Assembly: GCF_013423785.1 (NCBI RefSeq) | Contig: NZ_CP058952.1 | Span: 2,507,665 to 2,571,664 of the forward strand | Direction of reading: 5' to 3' | From: Chitinibacter fontanus | GTDB lineage: Bacteria; Pseudomonadota; Gammaproteobacteria; Burkholderiales; Chitinibacteraceae | DNA length: 64,000 nucleotides | Shown: piece by piece, positions 62,428-64,000 of the stretch | Numbering within the stretch: position 1 is the stretch's first letter | Layout of the letters: the number at the start of each line of letters is the position of its first letter | The notes under the pieces: model-generated | Database searches by the model: none | What the model saw: the letters and a program-made list of their open reading frames with translations, nothing else | Told to the model about the DNA's origin: nothing | Translations under genes and position numbers: made by a program

Positions 62428-63864
62428 ATGAGCTATCCGTTTTACCCTGCGCCGCTGGTGCTGCTCGATCTGGAAACCACCGGCGCCAAGCCGGCGAGTG
62501 ATCGGATTACCGAAATTGGTTTGGTGCATGTCAATGCCGAGGGGGAGGGTATTGCCACCTGGAGTAACTTGGTTAATCCTTGCCAGGTAATACCCCCGTT
62601 TATTCAGGAATTAACTGGTATTGATAACGCGATGGTGGCCGATGCGCCGACCTTTGCGCAGCTCGCCGATCAGGTGCTGGAAAAACTACAAGATCGCGTG
62701 TTTGTTGCACACAATGCGCGCTTTGATTACACCTTTTTGCGCAATGAATTTAAGCGCCTTGGCATGACTTTTCGCGCCAAAGTACTGTGCACCGTGCAGC
62801 TCTCGCGCAAACTGTATCCGGATGAATTCAAACACAGCCTTGATGCGCTGATTGCGCGGCATGGCTTGGAATATCATGGCGAGCGCCATCGTGCGCTGAC
62901 CGATGCTGAGCTGATTTACCAGTTTCTAAACGCAGCGGTAAACGATTTGGGTGCTGAGCGTGTGCAGCAGGCGATTGATGAGCTGATTCGTCCGCCCGCC
63001 TTGCCGCCGCAAATCGACGAGAAAATCATTGACGATTTGCCCGATACCGCTGGCGTGTATATTTTTTATGGCGAGCATGACGAAGCGCTGTTTGTCGGTA
63101 GCAATAGCAATCTGCGCCGCCGTGTATTGCAGCATTTTGGCAAAAAAGCAGAAGAAGGGCAGGGGGCATCGTTGGCTGCAGCGCTGCGCCGGATTGACTG
63201 GATCGAAACCTCGGGGGATCTCGGCTCTGCTTTGCTTGAACGCCGCTTGCTGAGCGAGTTACGTCCGCGCTTTAACCCTGCGGTACGGCAAAAGATCGAT
63301 CAAACTCAATCTGTATGGGAAATTGTGTTGCCTGAGTTGGGCGCGGTTAAGCAAGCCGCAACCCTGCAGCCCAAATTACGGCCTCTGAGTGAAATCGCGC
63401 AAGCCAAAGGTGATTTATTTGGGCCATTTCGTGGGGCACGTGAGGCACAAAACGTACTGAACCGCATTATTAAAGGGCAGGCTTTATGCCGCGTGGTTTT
63501 AGGGTTGGAAAAGCCCAAGAAGAGCACTCTGGGTCAGGCTTGTGCTGCGTTGGCTCAAGGGGAATGTCGTGGCGCTTGCGTGGGGCGCGAACCGCTGAGT
63601 ATGCACCATGCACGTTTATTGGCTGCGCTGGCGAAACACAAGCTAGCGCAATGGCCGTATGCTGGGGCAGTTGGAATATTAGAAGGTCCCGAGTGGGCAC
63701 AAGTAATGCATGTCTTTGATCAGTGGGTATACCTCGGTGAGGTACATGACCAAAGTGATTTGGCTCAATTGCTTGCCAGCCCATACCCTGCTTATGATCT
63801 GGATATGGCTAAATTGATCCGCGCACAACTGCGTACAGCAACCGCGATCGAGCTATTGGCATAA
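62428..63864 (+). CDS. DnaQ-like exonuclease fused to GIY-YIG (UvrC-like) nuclease
   Basis: A 478-residue two-domain protein. Residues about 1-175 are a DEDDh 3'-5' exonuclease (DLETTG, HNARFD, HRALTDAE). Residues about 205-290 are a GIY-YIG nuclease like UvrC and Cho (GVYIFYGEHDEALFVGSNSNLRRRV), with a UvrC-type C-terminal region to residue 478. This fusion is known in proteobacteria and is thought to act in DNA repair. Start ATG at 62428, 14 bases after the methyltransferase gene, likely one transcript. Confidence 0.9.
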   Translation: MSYPFYPAPLVLLDLETTGAKPASDRITEIGLVHVNAEGEGIATWSNLVNPCQVIPPFIQELTGIDNAMVADAPTFAQLADQVLEKLQDRVFVAHNARFDYTFLRNEFKRLGMTFRAKVLCTVQLSRKLYPDEFKHSLDALIARHGLEYHGERHRALTDAELIYQFLNAAVNDLGAERVQQAIDELIRPPALPPQIDEKIIDDLPDTAGVYIFYGEHDEALFVGSNSNLRRRVLQHFGKKAEEGQGASLAAALRRIDWIETSGDLGSALLERRLLSELRPRFNPAVRQKIDQTQSVWEIVLPELGAVKQAATLQPKLRPLSEIAQAKGDLFGPFRGAREAQNVLNRIIKGQALCRVVLGLEKPKKSTLGQACAALAQGECRGACVGREPLSMHHARLLAALAKHKLAQWPYAGAVGILEGPEWAQVMHVFDQWVYLGEVHDQSDLAQLLASPYPAYDLDMAKLIRAQLRTATAIELLA

Positions 63865-63868
63865 TAAA

Positions 63869-64000
63869 TTACTGCCCTACCCGGTATTCTGCGCGTCGCC
63901 AGCAGGTGCGGGCATCTTCATCGGGCCAGCAGACAATCGTGGGGCTTATGCTGGTATGGCGCGGAATCGACCGCGGCTGCATAGATACCATCATGGCAAA
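63869..64000 (-). CDS. Partial gene, C-terminal 43 residues
   Basis: An open frame on the minus strand enters from the right edge and stops at 63869-63871. The visible end contains many Trp, Arg and Cys residues (ICWPDEDARTCWRRAEYRVGQ-like; four basic pairs). No family can be named from this fragment. It converges on the exonuclease gene five bases away. Confidence 0.45.
   Translation of the reverse strand, partial: FAMMVSMQPRSIPRHTSISPTIVCWPDEDARTCWRRAEYRVGQ

Noticed and set aside
1..64000. CRISPR arrays, tRNA or rRNA genes, insertion sequences, and the Neisseria uptake sequence GCCGTCTGAA
   Set aside because: None was noticed while reading; this was by eye and not an exhaustive search.

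Overview
The window looks like a chromosomal segment of a Gram-negative betaproteobacterium, most probably from the Neisseriales (Chitinibacter/Deefgea/Iodobacter-like). This rests on gene order (argC, DUF6776-type protein, bactofilin, erpA; pilT-pilU-fimV/tspA; gpmI-envC-ctpA-moeB), protein flavour and moderate GC. It is inference, because no rRNA gene is present. I saw no tRNA, CRISPR array, intact insertion sequence or prophage.

Left end (1-10.4 kb): a hydrogenase locus. A leftward operon begins with a formate-dehydrogenase-like molybdopterin protein and continues out of the window into what looks like a 4Fe-4S hydrogenase subunit. A rightward maturation operon runs hypA-hypB-hypF-hypC-hypD, is interrupted by three AT-rich unknown genes, and ends with hypE. 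The 553-base divergent region holds two dyads and a sigma54-like promoter; a second sigma54-like site precedes hypC. The formate-dehydrogenase-like protein keeps its Fe-S cysteines but lacks the Mo-ligand Cys/SeCys and the catalytic Arg, so it is probably an electron-transfer or structural subunit.

10.4-24.2 kb: mostly housekeeping genes (dnaQ, ispD, ispF, lpxH, two cyclophilins) mixed with accessory genes: a TPR protein, a PMR1-like P-type ATPase, a secretin-short-domain protein, an alpha/beta hydrolase, a subtilisin-type autotransporter and the broken remnant of a PEP-CTERM gene.

24.2-46.7 kb: coq7, a formate/nitrite-family channel, an OsmC protein, rplM-rpsI, argC, a bactofilin, erpA, a phosphopantetheinyl transferase, a CheZ-like protein, a gluconate module (gntR-gntK-gntP with two overlapping operators), moeB, and gpmI-envC-ctpA. 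An ArsR regulator follows, then tlpA-dsbD-cutA (thiol redox), fxsA, and yggS-proC-yggT-yggU.

46.7-64 kb: type IV pilus motors pilT and pilU with a FimV-like protein, the glyoxylate shunt (aceA, aceB), the heat-shock genes grpE-dnaK-dnaJ with clear sigma32 promoters before grpE and dnaK, an orphan amino-acid-type binding protein, coaD, purT, an rRNA methyltransferase and an exonuclease/GIY-YIG fusion.

Across the window I found five intergenic copies of a small element: exactly 47 bases from GGTAT to ATACC (ATACA in one copy), three of them placed directly on a TGA stop codon. Together with the degenerate formate-dehydrogenase-like hydrogenase partner, this is the most unusual feature seen.
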